A stretch of 64,000 bases of DNA, taken from positions 26,876,620-26,940,619 of the forward strand of contig JAJEKV010000005.1 of NCBI GenBank assembly GCA_021234155.1. Reading direction: 5' to 3'. Shown piece by piece: positions 47,291-58,175 of the stretch; position 1 is the stretch's first letter; each line of letters starts with the position of its first letter. The notes under the pieces are model-generated. The model was given only the letters and a program-made list of their open reading frames with translations, was not told where the DNA came from and did no database searches. The position numbers were made by a program, and so were the translations under genes. The stretch is from Isoetes taiwanensis. Lineage: Eukaryota; Streptophyta; Lycopodiopsida; Isoetales; Isoetaceae.

Positions 47291-47580
47291 GTTTTTTCTA
47301 AAGGATGTATGGTTCTCTAAAGGGGTGTGGTATTTTAAGGTTCTTTATAGCCAATTTTGTAAGCATCATTATACAATCATTGCACTGCTCCCATACATAT
47401 GACACCCCATAAAGTATTCATATATGTTGTCATTACATGCCATGTGTAAAAATGCAATATCTCATCTATTGTCCCTTTACCCCTCATGCTTATAGAAAAC
47501 TAGAATACAAAGGCATTATGAAGATCCCAAAAGTGAATTTAACTTTAACATCCATGGGGACCAACAAGTCTATCAGATCC

Positions 47581-47581
<1 letters not shown>

Positions 47582-47618
<37 letters not shown>

Positions 47619-47654
47619 AGGGAGGGAGGGAGGGAGGGAGGGAGAGAGAGAGAG
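47582..47654. repeat. GA/GGGA microsatellite
   Basis: About 14 AG units, then seven GGGA units, then more AG. Frames crossing it give Arg/Glu/Gly repeats and are not genes. Confidence 0.95.
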
Positions 47655-47727
47655 TTTTGCTTTTTTATGCCTCAAATCCATTTTTTGAGCATATGCACAT
47701 GATCTCAGGTCCCATTCAGACTTGCAG

Positions 47728-50090
47728 GACATGCTACCTAGGCTCATTCTAACTCTCAGGTCCCATTCTAACATGCCACCTAGGCTCAAACATGCCAAGG
47801 TGGCTCCAACATGCCACCTAGGCTCCAACATGACAAAATAGCTCAAACATGCCACCTAGGCTCCAATGTGCTCAAACATACCATGCGGGCTCCAACATGC
47901 CACCTATGCTCCAACTTGCCAAGGTGGCTCAAATATGCCACGTGGGCTCCAACATGCCACCTAGGCTCCAACATTCCTAGATGGCTCAAACATGCCACCT
48001 AGGCTCAAACATGCCATGCAGGCTCACTTAGGCTCCCACATGCCAAGGTGGCTCCAACATGCCACCTAGGCTCAAACATGCCAAGGTGGCTCAAACATGC
48101 CAAGGTGGCTCAAACATGCCACCTAGGCTCCAACATGCCACCTAGGCTCAAACATGCCAGGTGGCTCAAACATGCCAAGGTGGGCTCAAACATGCCACCT
48201 AGGCTCCAACATGCCACCTAGGCTCCAACATGCCACCTAGGCTCCAACATGGGCTCCACCATGCCACCTAGGCTCCAACATGACAAGGTGGCTCACAACA
48301 TGCCACCTAGGATTAAATATGCCAAGCTGGCTCGAACATGCCACCTAGGCTCCAACATGCCACCATGGCTCTAACATGCCACCTAGGCTCAAACATGCAA
48401 AGGTGGCTCAAACATGCCACGTGGGCTCCAACATGCCAAGGTGGCTCAAACATGCCACCTAGGCTCCAACATGACAAGGTGGCTCAAACATGCCATATGG
48501 GCTTCAACATGCCACCTAGGCTCCAACATGCCAAGGTGGCTCAAACATGCCACATGGGCTCCAACATACCACCTAGGCTCCAACATGCCACGTGGGCTCC
48601 AACATGCCAAGGTGGCTCTAACATGCCACCTAGGCTCAAACATGCCAAGGTGGCTCCAACATGCCACCTAGACTCCAACATGCCAAAATGGCTCAAACAT
48701 GCCATCTAGGCCCCAACGTGCTCAAACATGCCACGCGGGCTCCAACATGCCACCTATGCTCCAACTTGCCAAGGTGGCTCAAATATGCCACGTGGGCTCC
48801 AACATGCCACCTAGGCTCCAACATTCCTAGGTGGCTCAAACATGCCACCTAGGCTCAAACATGCCATGCAGGCTCACTTAGGCTCCCACATGCCAAGGTG
48901 GCTCCAACATGCCACCTAGGCTCAAACATGCCAGGTGGCTCAAACATGCCAAGGTGGGCTCAAACATGCCACCTAGGCTCCAACATGCCACCTAGGCTCC
49001 AACATGCCAAGGTGGCTCAAACATGCCACCTGTGGGCTCCACCATGCCACCTAGGCTCCAACATGCCAAGGTGGCTCACAACATGCCACCTAGGCTTAAA
49101 TATGCCAAGTTGGCTCAAACATGCCACCTAGGCTCCAACATGCCACCGTGGCTCTAACATGCCACCTAGGCTCAAACATGCAAAGGTGGCCCAAAGATGC
49201 CACGTGGGCTCCAACATGCCAAAGTGGCTCAAACATGCCACCTAGGCTCCAACATGACAAGGTGGCTCAAACATGCCACATGGGCTTCAACATGCCACCT
49301 AGGCTCCAACATGCCAAGGTGGCTCAAACATGCCACATGGGCTCCAACATGCCACCTAGGCTCCAACATGCCTCGTGGGCTCCAACATGCCAAGGTGGCT
49401 CTAACATGCCACCTAAGCTCAAACATGCCAAGGTGGCTCCAACATGCCACCTAGGCTCCAACATGACAAAATGGCTCAAACATGCCGCCTAGGCTCCAAC
49501 GTGCTCAAACATGCCACGCGGGCTCCAACATGCCACCTATGCTCCAACTTGCCAAGGTGGCTCAAATATGCGACGTGGGCTCCAACATGCCACCTAGGCT
49601 CCAACATTCCTAGGTGGCTCAAACATGCCACCTAGGCTCAAACATGCCATGCAGGCTCACTTAGGCTCCAACATGCCAAGGTGGCTCCAACATGCCACCT
49701 AGGCTCAAGCATGCCACCTAGGCTCCAACGTGCTCAAACATGCCATGCGGGCTCCAACATGCCATCTATGCTCCAACTTGCCAAGGTGGCTCAAATATGC
49801 CACGTGGACTCCAACATGCCACCTAGGCTCCAACATTCCTAGGTGGCTCAAACATGCCACCTAGGCTCAAACATGCCATGCAGGCTCACTTAAGCTCCAA
49901 CATGCCAAGGTGGCTCAAACATGCCACCTAGGCTCCAACATGCCACCCAGGCTCAAACATGCCAGGTGGCTCAAACATGCCAAGGTGGCTCCAACATGCC
50001 ACGCAGGCTCCAACATGCCATCTAGGCTCCAACATGCCAAGGTGGCTCAGGCATGCCACCTAGGCTCAAGCATGCCACCTAGGCGACATG
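47728..50090 (+). repeat. 19-bp minisatellite array, 2.36 kb, with higher-order repeat
   Basis: Two alternating unit types, ACATGCCACCTAGGCTCCA and ACATGCCAAGGTGGCTCAA, fill the region with scattered substitutions and short indels. A higher-order unit of about 783 bases is visible: blocks starting at 48338, 48414 and 48661 recur at 49121, 49197 and 49444, and an earlier related block starts at 47811. Open frames such as MPPRLQHA... arise because 19-base units happen to lack stops in some phases; I do not call them genes. Confidence 0.95.
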
Positions 50091-50381
50091 GCATGCCAAG
50101 TAAGCAAGGTCAAGTTTTGACTAGGCAAAAAAACCAAAGATGTCCATCTTTGGTCTTTTCATTGGGTGATGTTGGCAAATTTTAGGTGACATGGCTAGAT
50201 GATGGTGACATGGAGATGATGACTAGGACTTTATGCAAGAAATATGATAACCTTTGAAATTTTTGTAGAGGAATTTGGCAAGGGATAGAATAGAGGGATC
50301 TTGGACAACTTAAAGCGCTGACACCCTTCCCCAAATCCCGAACCGGTGAGGACTTTTTCTTGCAGCTTTCTCACCCGAGGG
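50091..50381. other. Spacer between minisatellite and palindrome arm
   Basis: About 290 bases with no counterpart on the other side of the palindrome. It contains AAAGATG-TCCATCTTT, a small hairpin at about 50136-50155. No gene was recognised. Confidence 0.4.
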
Positions 50382-52505
50382 GGAGAGGCCGGACCCAGGG
50401 AGATGGACCTCGAAAGGTTGTCGGCGACCTTTCCTATCAGCGCTCCTCTGGGAGGGCAAATGCCAATTTCCCCCTTCGGGAGCTCAATTTTCCTATCCAA
50501 CCGTTGAATCCGTCATTCAAGTAACCTGCTTCGAGTAGGCTCAAAAAAATAGAAGATCCGTCCGCGAGAACTTATCAAAGCACGAAGCGTCCTGCGTGTT
50601 GACAGCGTAGAAAACCAAGTGTTTTGTCGTTCGGGCAGTACAAAGGCTCTGGAATGGAGATTCGACTTCGCCATGTCGTCCGGAATGGCGAAATTACCCC
50701 AGGGACCAAGTTACATGGTCATTTTTGGCAACGAAAGAAACACGAACCCTCTACATAGCGGTATTCCGCAGCCACCTCCTAGGCCAATTGACTACGAACG
50801 TGTTGGACATGAGCTACTTTGGTGCTTCTTGGAGAAGGGGTGGTCTTCTGCCCACAAAACTTGGTCCCCAGGGTAATGTCGACATTTTGAGTCCATTGGC
50901 ATAGTCAGTTCACAGTTTTGGAGTGGGAAAGTTGCCTGTCCGTGGCCAGGGTTCTTTGGGAGAGGCCTTTGGGGCGAACTGCCTCCGGAAGGTTTTAAAG
51001 GTCCATCTTCTGGCGTCAATTCCCTCCCTCTACGTGATGACATTATGCAAGATTTTGGTCGAATCTGACTAGGATATAGCCTCTGAAACGTAAACCCTGT
51101 GTGTTGCTAGGTTATTGAAAGGTTTACGTTATGGGGGTCGAGTTTTAGTCGGTTGCACTTGGGACATGGTTGAGAAGCTGCAATTGAAAACATGAAGCAA
51201 TAGGAACTGATGGAATGGGGTTTGGAGTTATCCTCCTCCCAGTGTGGCAATTAGAGGTCAAGAGCGCCTTTTGCAGTAGCAAAATTGTTTGGGATCATTT
51301 GGGATGGCCAATAGATCCAAACTCTGTTATTTCAGTTGCCATGGCTCCGCATGTGTATTTAGCAAAGGCACACATAGCTATCCAAGAAAACGACTACGTT
51401 TTGGCCTCCGAAACATAAACCCTGTGTGTTGCTAGGTTATTGTAGGGTTTACGTTTCGGAGGCCAAAACGTGGACGTTTTCTTGGATAGCTAGGTGCACC
51501 CTTGCTAAACACACATGCGGAGCCATAGCAACTGAAATAACACAGTTTGGATCTATTGGCCATCCTGAATGATCCCAAACAATTTTGCTACTGCAAAAGG
51601 CGCTCTTTACTTCTAATTGCCACACTGAGAGGAGGATAACTCCAGACCCCATTCCATCAGTTCCTATTGCTTCATGTTTTCAATTGCAGTTTCTCAACCA
51701 TGTCCCAAGTGCAACCGACTAAAACTCGACCCCCATAACGTAAACCTTTCAATAACCTAGCAACACACAGGGTTTACGTTTCAGAGGCTATATCCTAGTC
51801 AGATTCGACCAAAATCTTGCACAATGTCATCACGTAGAGGGAGGGAATTGATGCCAGAAGATGGACCTTTAAAACCTTCCGGAGGCAGTTCGCCCCAAAG
51901 GCCTCTCCCAAAGAACCCTGGCCACGGACATGCAACTTTCCCACTCCAAAACTGTGAACTGACTCTGCCAATGGACTCAAAATGTCGACATTACCCTTCT
52001 ATTTTTTTGAAGTTTTGTGGGCAGAAGACCACCCCTTTCTCCAAGAAGCACCAATGTAGCTCATGTCCAACACGCCAGAGTCAATTGGCCTAGGAGGTGG
52101 TCGCGAATCTCGCTTATGTAGAGGGTTCGCTTTTTCTTTCAAGTCCCTGCAAAAATGACCATGTAACTTGGTCCCTAGGGTAATTTTGCCATTCCCGACG
52201 ACATGGCGAATTAGAATCTCCATTCCAGAGCCTTTGTACTGCCCGAACGACAAAACACTTGGTTTTCTACGCTGTCAACCCGCAGGACGCTTCGTGGTTT
52301 GATAAGTTCTCGCGGACGGATCTTCTATTTTTTTGAGCCTGCTCGAAGCAGGTTACTTGAATGACGGATTCAACGGTTGGATAGGAAAATTGAGCTCCCG
52401 GGGGGGGGGGGGAGGGATTGGCATTTGCCCTCCCAGAGGAGCGATGATAGGAAAGGCTGCCTTGACAACCTTTCTGAGATCCATCTCCTGGGGTCTGGCC
52501 TCTCC
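50382..52505. repeat. Long palindrome, arms of about 1.04 kb
   Basis: The left arm (50382-51423) and right arm (51444-52505) are reverse complements at high identity with small indels; the loop is about 20 bases. The centre is itself a hairpin (TAAACCCTG...AGGGTTTA, 51414-51452), and the same hairpin recurs in each arm at 51089-51128 and 51739-51778. Both arms keep a matching frame beginning MSSRRGREL (minus from 51043; plus from 51824), rich in Pro and Ser and of unknown meaning. A G run of about 12 lies at 52399-52413 in the right arm only. Confidence 0.85.
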
Positions 52506-52506
52506 C

Positions 52507-52797
52507 TTGGCATGCTGGAGCCTAGGTGGCATGTTGGAGCCCGCGTGGCATGTTTGAGCCACCTTGGCATGTTGGAGCCTAGGTGGCATGTTGGACTTGC
52601 GTGGCACGTTTGAGCCACCTTGGCATGTTGGAGCCTAGGTGGCATGTTGGACCCTGCGTGGCACGTTTGAGCCACCTTGACATGTTTGAGCCACCTTGGC
52701 ATGCTTGAGCCACCTTGGCATGTTTGAGCCACCTAGGCACAAATATGCCAAACATGCCAAGGTGGCTCAAGCATGCCAAGGTGGCTCAAACATGCCA
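52507..52797 (-). repeat. Inverted part of the 19-bp minisatellite
   Basis: Outside the right arm the same minisatellite appears in reverse orientation (GGAGCCTAGGTGGCATGTTG), about 12 units to 52737, followed by about three units in forward orientation (52743-52797). Thus the array and the palindrome arms together form a larger inverted structure, with the right-hand array much shorter than the left. Confidence 0.9.
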
Positions 52798-54320
52798 CTG
52801 GGGTCATCACTGGGGTTTCTGGATGGCATTCTTGGCAATGGTTATAAAAAAGAAAGATGGCTTGCCATTTGTAGGGACTGGATAAGTGCATGTAGCTACG
52901 TTTGCATGCCGAAAATCCAACCCCGTGCTCCAGTACTGGAACTCTGCTTAGGCGGCGCTTAAGCGACGCGGATTCCTGATGGTGTGCCAACTGGATAGTG
53001 TTAAAACCAAAGTTGCATTGCCTTGGTGTTTGTGGCTCTGCTGAGGCCATTGCGGCCTGGAGGTTCAAATCCTCCAGCCCAACAAGGAGAATTTATTTCC
53101 TTTGTGTCTTTGTTTCTTTGTTTCTCTTATCTTGTTTCTTTCACAAAGGTTGGATTGGAGGCAATGTGAATCTGGTGCAGAATGTCAAATGCAGTTGGAG
53201 ATTCATTTCGGCTTTGCGACCATTGCGGTCTGGAGATGCAAAACATATGGCAAGGAAAGTTTTTAGTTGTTTGTTTGATTCAAAAGTTCTTGCCTCTTCA
53301 AATGCTCCAAATAAGCTATAATGTAATTATCTTTAGGACCCAAAATGTGAGTTGGGCATTTATTTTGATAAGTAAAACTTGGGTAAAACATTGCAGCTGC
53401 GCTCAAATTCGTCTTTCCGGCAAGAGCTAACATCATATTTACATATGCACGTCTTAATTGGAGATTCTTATTGGTCTGGATGAAACTATTTCCACCAGTC
53501 TGCGGTGCTTGATGTCGAGCTTTGCTACCATTGGGTTCCATATTTTTTTGCCCTCAATTTTTTTTCAACTGTGCATAGACCACTGTGCACTTTTGCACCA
53601 TTGAAAGTTGCACATGGAACTCCAGTGAAAAAATCGAGGGTCGTTGATCTAGCACAATAGAGGGCATATTCGTCAGATCAATGTTCCACAAACAATATAA
53701 AAAACATCCCATTAAGTAGTTGATTTAGTAGATTATTATAAGTTGAAAATTTGAGAATTAAAACGTGTAAAAAATTGCCCCATCAAATATTTAATTTAAT
53801 GGTGAGAATAACGGTCTAGATTTGACCAAGATAAATGGCCCAGATGGTGATCTTAGTAGTATGATTTTATTGGCTCTATTTATTAACGCTTCCGATTTAC
53901 TGACAGTAGAGATGGACGGTGAAGATGATGATCCTCGTCCTATGATCTTAGTGGGTAAAAAATGAAGGGCTGAGATTTTTTTGCCGCCATTGCTTTCTTC
54001 GCCGCCATTGCTTTCTTTCTCCAGCTATGGCTCTGCTTGTGCATGTCGGATGCTATGGTGGGTTCGAGCTATGGTGCATATCATTCGAGCTATGGTGCCA
54101 TGGTGGATCCGGAGCGACTGCATTTCAAGTTTCTTCATGGCCGGAGCCGGATCTGCAGCTCTGTAATGCCATCTGCTTTCCTTCTTCCTTGAAATCCGGC
54201 TCTCTGCCTTCCATTCTTTCTCACGTTCTCTTCCATTCTTTCTTCTTTCTCACCTTCCTCACCTTCACGTTCTTCATATCTACACCTTCTTTCTCACCTT
54301 CCTCACCTTCTTTCTCACGA
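52798..54320. other. No gene recognised
   Basis: Sequence inside the 9.5-kb insertion. GGAGGTTCAAATCCTCCAGC at 53058 resembles a tRNA T-arm and internal B box, but no tRNA cloverleaf can be completed. CCATTGCGGCCTGGAG is repeated about 167 bases later (53215). Short frames lack motifs. Confidence 0.35.
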
Positions 54321-54324
54321 TTCT

Positions 54325-54500
54325 TCATATCTGCATATCGTTCATATCTGCATTTTTCTTCATATCTGCATATCTTCATATCGTATCAAGTTCATATCTG
54401 CATTTTTCTTCATATCTGCATATCGTTCTTCATATATGCATATCGTATCAAGTTTATAAGTTCTTCATATCTTCATATCGTTCTTCATATCTATGGAAGG
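54325..54500 (+). repeat. TTCATATCTGCATA minisatellite
   Basis: About ten imperfect units of TTCATATCTGCATATCG or shorter variants follow a C/T-rich stretch (54180-54310). The frame at 54027-54602 that crosses it is a by-product of composition. Confidence 0.8.
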
Positions 54501-55544
54501 CGGGTCCTCTTCTCAAAACTTGAAGGCTCTTCTTTCCGTGTTTTCTTAGCAGAAATATTATGCAATCAGCTCTACTCTTATCCCGCCAGACATCAAAGCT
54601 AAGAGGAACCAGAGTAGGGGCTTGGAGATGCCATAGCCGGCGTTCCAGAAGTAGAAGCCGCATTAGGGATCTTGAGAAAGCAAGAAAGGAGTTTTTGACC
54701 TGGAAGCCCAGATGGTCGGATTTGGAAAGAATCGAATAAAAAAGGGGCTGTGCCGCTCTGCTTGTGCGCAAAATTTGTCGATTTGGTTTTCAGAGCCACG
54801 CCGAATCAGAGCTCTAATTTAGCAGCAGAAAGATCCTGAGGTTCGTTTTATTGTTTATTGTTTATGTTTTCGCAAATAAGTTTTTGCATGTTAAGTTACA
54901 GAACATTCGTGGCCTTTTAGGTACATTGCAGGTCGAAGGAAGAAGATAGCAGCAAATATGGCAGGTGGGCGGTGACAGAGCAGCATGGAATGAGGAATGC
55001 CCAATAAATGCTTCTAGTTGTGCCTTTTCTGCTCCAATCTGCTCCAATCTTCTTGATCCAAAATCCATCTTTCTGTCCTGAGCTGGGCTGATTTCTGAAC
55101 CTTTTGTATCTGTAATTCATCTTGGATTTAATTTTTGAGCTTTCCTTTTGTATCTGTTATTCTTCTTGAAATTTAACTTTTTGTAAAAGCTCAAAAACCT
55201 GAAGCAAATAGGCCTATCAATGGCATTTGGAGCAGAATAGGCCTCTCCTTTGGGTTCAAATCCCACATTGACAGTGCAAGCAGAGTACAGCAGAGTTGAA
55301 TCCTTCTAGCAATGGAATAAAATAAATGAGATCAATTGTGCTACACTATTTTTAACCTTAAACTATAATTCAATTGTTTTGAACCTTAACCATTGAATGT
55401 TTTAATTCAATTGCATTGAATGCTTTATGGACTTGTTTGGGTTCGATTCCCAAAAAGGCTTTCATTTTTCACAATAAAAAAAGATTGATACGGAATTCAT
55501 AATATATTTTTTAAATTGTGGCCTATAGTAATTTTATTTTAATG
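54501..55544. other. No gene recognised; two B-box-like sites
   Basis: No domain was seen. GGGTTCAAATCCCAC at 55253 and GGGTTCGATTCCC at 55438 are B-box-like stems, possibly remnants of tRNA-derived SINEs, without convincing A boxes. Confidence 0.3.
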
Positions 55545-55720
55545 TGTGCCACGTGTCAACATTTGATTTGTTGGAAGAAATATTAGAAACAATACCTTGT
55601 TTTTTCTATGTGTAATAATAATGCTTTTTTATTTTAAAAGTATGCCACGTGTTCATATTTGATTAGCTAGAATAATATTTTTTTATTTAAAAAGTATGCC
55701 ACGTGTCAATATCTCATTAG
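55545..55720 (+). repeat. GCCACGTGT repeat, three units
   Basis: TATGCCACGTGTCAATATTT with a following AT-rich stretch occurs at about 55548, 55642 and 55696. CACGTG is the core G-box, but no adjacent gene start is evident, so I list it as a repeat. Confidence 0.55.
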
Positions 55721-56302
55721 TTAAACAACCACATTAGAAACACAGATTTTTTTCTACGTGTTATAATATTATTTTTTACATGTCCTTATTTTAGGAAAAC
55801 TATAGCTAGATTTCAATAACACATATAGGGTTTCGTAAATTAAAAAAAGGACATACATGATTTTTTTTTATTTTACAAAAACAACACTTGAAACAACATG
55901 TCCATATTGCAAAAAAGAACACTTGAAAACATCAATTTTCTTTTTCCTACGTGTTCTTTTCTTTGTAGTGTTTTATTTCTAGTGTTGTAATTTAGTTTTT
56001 CAGGTGTAGTAAAATTAAAACCTACACGTGCTATTTTAAAGATAAACAACGCATGGTTCCGCCAAAAAACAACAGTGAAGGAAAAAAGTACACGGTGACA
56101 AAAATTTACAAAAACCATGTCAAATTTTTCTACGCGTGGATTTTTCTGCCAAAAGACCACAGTGGGAATTTCTGCCAAAAAACCACTGTCTCTTTGTGCA
56201 AATCCGGATAAACAGGCCACGTGGACTTTTGGGGCCATTTTGGTGTTGTTTTTGGCATAAAACAACACTTCCGTACAACTAAAAAACAACTGTGGACCAA
56301 AA

Positions 56303-56597
56303 ATTGGGGTCAGTGTGTACTATGATGGATCAGCTTGGCATTCCAAAGAAAGAGGACATCATAATAGTAGATGATGATGCTCTTAAGTGCTTTTATAATC
56401 AAGGTCGGGCTCTAAATCCACCAAGTTATACTCCACTAGATGAGTTTCTAGTACTATTCATGTCCATCATGAGTGGCTTGGTTGCTGGTAAAACAGTATC
56501 AGATGTTGTCCAAACGCATCCAGAACTAGATCGGACTAAGGAGATGGATCCCTATCTTGAGAGTTATTTAACAAAGAAAGGACTAGTCCCTCCATGA
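56303..56597 (+). pseudogene. C-terminal half of the split HAD phosphatase gene
   Basis: The frame contains MMDQLGIPKKEDIIIVDDDA (the HAD motif with paired acidic residues, equivalent to the family's DDSPxK segment), then NPPSYTPLDE (the family's NPP step), then VSDVVQTHPELDRT, equivalent to the short helix and HP ending of plant NIF-type HAD proteins. It ends GLVPP and a stop at 56597. This is exactly what is missing from the N-terminal half that breaks off at 46832, in the same strand and order. A poly(A)-signal-like AATACAATGTAAAA follows about 30 bases downstream. Confidence 0.65.
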
Positions 56598-57011
56598 TGT
56601 AATCTTCATATCGAGTGAATACAATGTAAAAAGTGTTCTGTGTACATTGCTGTGTTGTTATCCACAAATGGTAATCAAACACCACATTTCTCACTAAAAC
56701 AAGAAAATGTTAAACCACCCACTACTATAATGTAAAAAATTTCAACCTTGCAAAACAACATGTCACACACCACAACACTATATTGAAACAAGGGTATGCA
56801 AAAGCGGCGTGCTTTTGGAACAGACATAAATCCAATTTAAATGAATGATGGTTAAACAAACAAGACTATCATACCTCTTTCTATTATACAAACAAACAAA
56901 CAATTATACCTCTTTCTTGGACGCCATTCTTCAAATACACTTGCAAGAAACCCTCAAAGCTACACATGCAGCACAAAAAACTTCGAATCTAAGCTCCAAA
57001 CTAACATGCAA
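56598..57011. other. 3' flank of HAD gene
   Basis: AT-rich sequence without a gene. It contains the second copy (56823-56853) of the 31-base sequence from 37878. Confidence 0.4.
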
Positions 57012-57390
57012 CACCTTAAAACCCGCAGATCTAAAACAGAAACCTCAATCTTCACCATTTTTAGCTCAAAAACCTCAATCTTCAAGATGCAAGCCGAGAA
57101 ATGAAGGCGCTATCGACAAAAACAAAGCGCAGGCTCACGAACCAGCCAAGAAACAGCTCTGGGACTCGTCGATCTTTCAAAACTAAAATGAAACATTAGA
57201 ATCTGATTAAGACTCGTTGCAACAACTCAAAACCCGAACATCTATCACAGAAACCTCGATCTTCACCATTTTTAGCACAAAAAACACCCGATCTTCTAAA
57301 CCTTGAAGATGTTACCAAAAAATGAAGGCGCTAACAAAAAAAACAAGGCGCTGGCTCATGAACAAGACTAGAAACAAGTCTGAGACATGG
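57012..57390 (+). repeat. Tandem duplication, about 210-base unit
   Basis: AAAACCCG...CAGAAACCTC.ATCTTCACCA and AATGAAGGCGCTA...AAGGCGC.GGCTCA occur in the same order at about 57016-57180 and 57228-57390. Short frames here have no known domain. Confidence 0.7.
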
Positions 57391-57574
57391 CCAGAGAGGA
57401 AACAAGAAGATATGAGACTCTGGAGCTTTGGCTGGACTGCCATAGCCGGATGCGAAAGGAGGAAGAACAGTGATGTCGAAAGTCATTCAGGGTTGTCAAA
57501 TGCACCTCCGCGCTCCGCATGTCGGCATACTTTCCAGCCCTGAATGTTGCCCAAGGGGCCTTTCCCTTATACGA

Positions 57575-57830
57575 ATAGGCCACCTAATCCGCATGTTGTA
57601 TTTGATAATGGCCTTACCCCTTCAAGAAATTGCATGCTTACCAAGTCGCAAGTCATATGTCCAGCAGATAGACTGCCCCACGCCTTTTATGTACGTGGGC
57701 GAATAGGCCACCTAATCTTCATGTTGTATTTGATAATGGCCTCACCCCTTCAACAAATTGCATGCTTACCAAGTCGCAAGTCCTATGTCCAGCCAAATAG
57801 ACTGCCCCACGCCTTTTATGTACGTGGGCG
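57575..57830 (+). repeat. Tandem repeat, two 126-base units
   Basis: CGAATAGGCCACCTAATC begins both units (57574 and 57700), and both end ATGTACGTGGGCG, with about 95 percent identity. It lies 350-600 bases upstream of the giant GTPase start and may be part of its upstream regulatory region. Confidence 0.85.
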
Positions 57831-57939
57831 CCATGGAAGATAAAGACAACCCATGACCGGATTAAGGCGAATATTCGCAGAAGATCCGGTCCCAGATGAA
57901 ACTCTAACAAGTTAACAAGCCCATAACGTGGCACTACGT

Positions 57940-58086
57940 CCGGATAAAAAGGGGTTGACCTTAATAAAATCCAGTCACTCCCCTCCGTTTACTTTGTCAA
58001 ACTGCTGGTTTTTGTTAGCCCCTTTGCTATCCATCGCGCTTGCTATAGGATTCAGCAAGTTTCGAGATCAACAATTCTGGAACTAG
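57940..58086 (+). promoter_or_regulatory. Putative promoter and 5' UTR of the giant GTPase gene
   Basis: An A-rich GGATAAAAAGGGG at 57942 could act as a weak TATA-like element. TTGACC at 57955-57960 is a W-box (WRKY site), and GTCAA at 57996-58000 is a second core in reverse. The segment ends at an exon border, AACTAG|GTGAGT, at 58086/58087. W-boxes are common in defence-responsive plant promoters. Initiation cannot be placed from sequence. Confidence 0.35.
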
Positions 58087-58175
58087 GTGAGTTACTTACT
58101 CTTGGCAGTTCTGTTTTTCTGCTCAATGGCCGGAAAATCAAGGGACTAATTGGTGGCTGCAAATTTCTTGCATAG
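58087..58175 (+). other. Predicted 5' UTR intron, 89 bases
   Basis: The donor GTGAGT follows CTAG at 58086. A pyrimidine-containing acceptor, TTTCTTGCATAG, ends at 58175, one base before AATGG. An in-frame TAA at 58147 within it shows that the coding frame cannot extend further upstream without splicing, supporting the ATG at 58177. Confidence 0.5.

Larger units (their letters stand above)
46832..56302. mobile_element. 9.5-kb insertion splitting the HAD gene
   Basis: The HAD coding sequence stops making sense at 46832 and its C-terminal half resumes at 56303. The two borders carry inverted termini: TTTTGGTCCACTGTTG (46832-46847) and CAACTGTGGACCAAAA (56287-56302), 15 of 16 matching. Both subterminal regions are G/T-rich reading inward (GTGG and TTTTT motifs, 46900-47340 and 55900-56290 in complement). 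I could not define a target duplication, and no transposase is visible. Superfamily unknown. The interior holds tandem repeats, a minisatellite and a long palindrome. Confidence 0.6.

Noticed and set aside
48338-49492. Open frames of 60-120 codons repeating PPRLQHA, WLKHATWAPTCHLGSN and similar on both strands
   Set aside because: They are translations of a 19-bp minisatellite that lacks stops in some phases; the frames change with every small indel.
47728-50090. CRISPR-like array
   Set aside because: There are no unique spacers between repeats, the units are contiguous and variable, and the DNA is eukaryotic.
53040-53090. Possible tRNA at GGAGGTTCAAATCCTCC
   Set aside because: The T-arm is good, but no matching acceptor, D-arm or anticodon arm can be folded around it; at most it is a SINE B box.
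54027-54602. 191-codon frame rich in Ser, Phe and Tyr
   Set aside because: It runs through C/T-rich and TTCATATC repeats and composition explains it.
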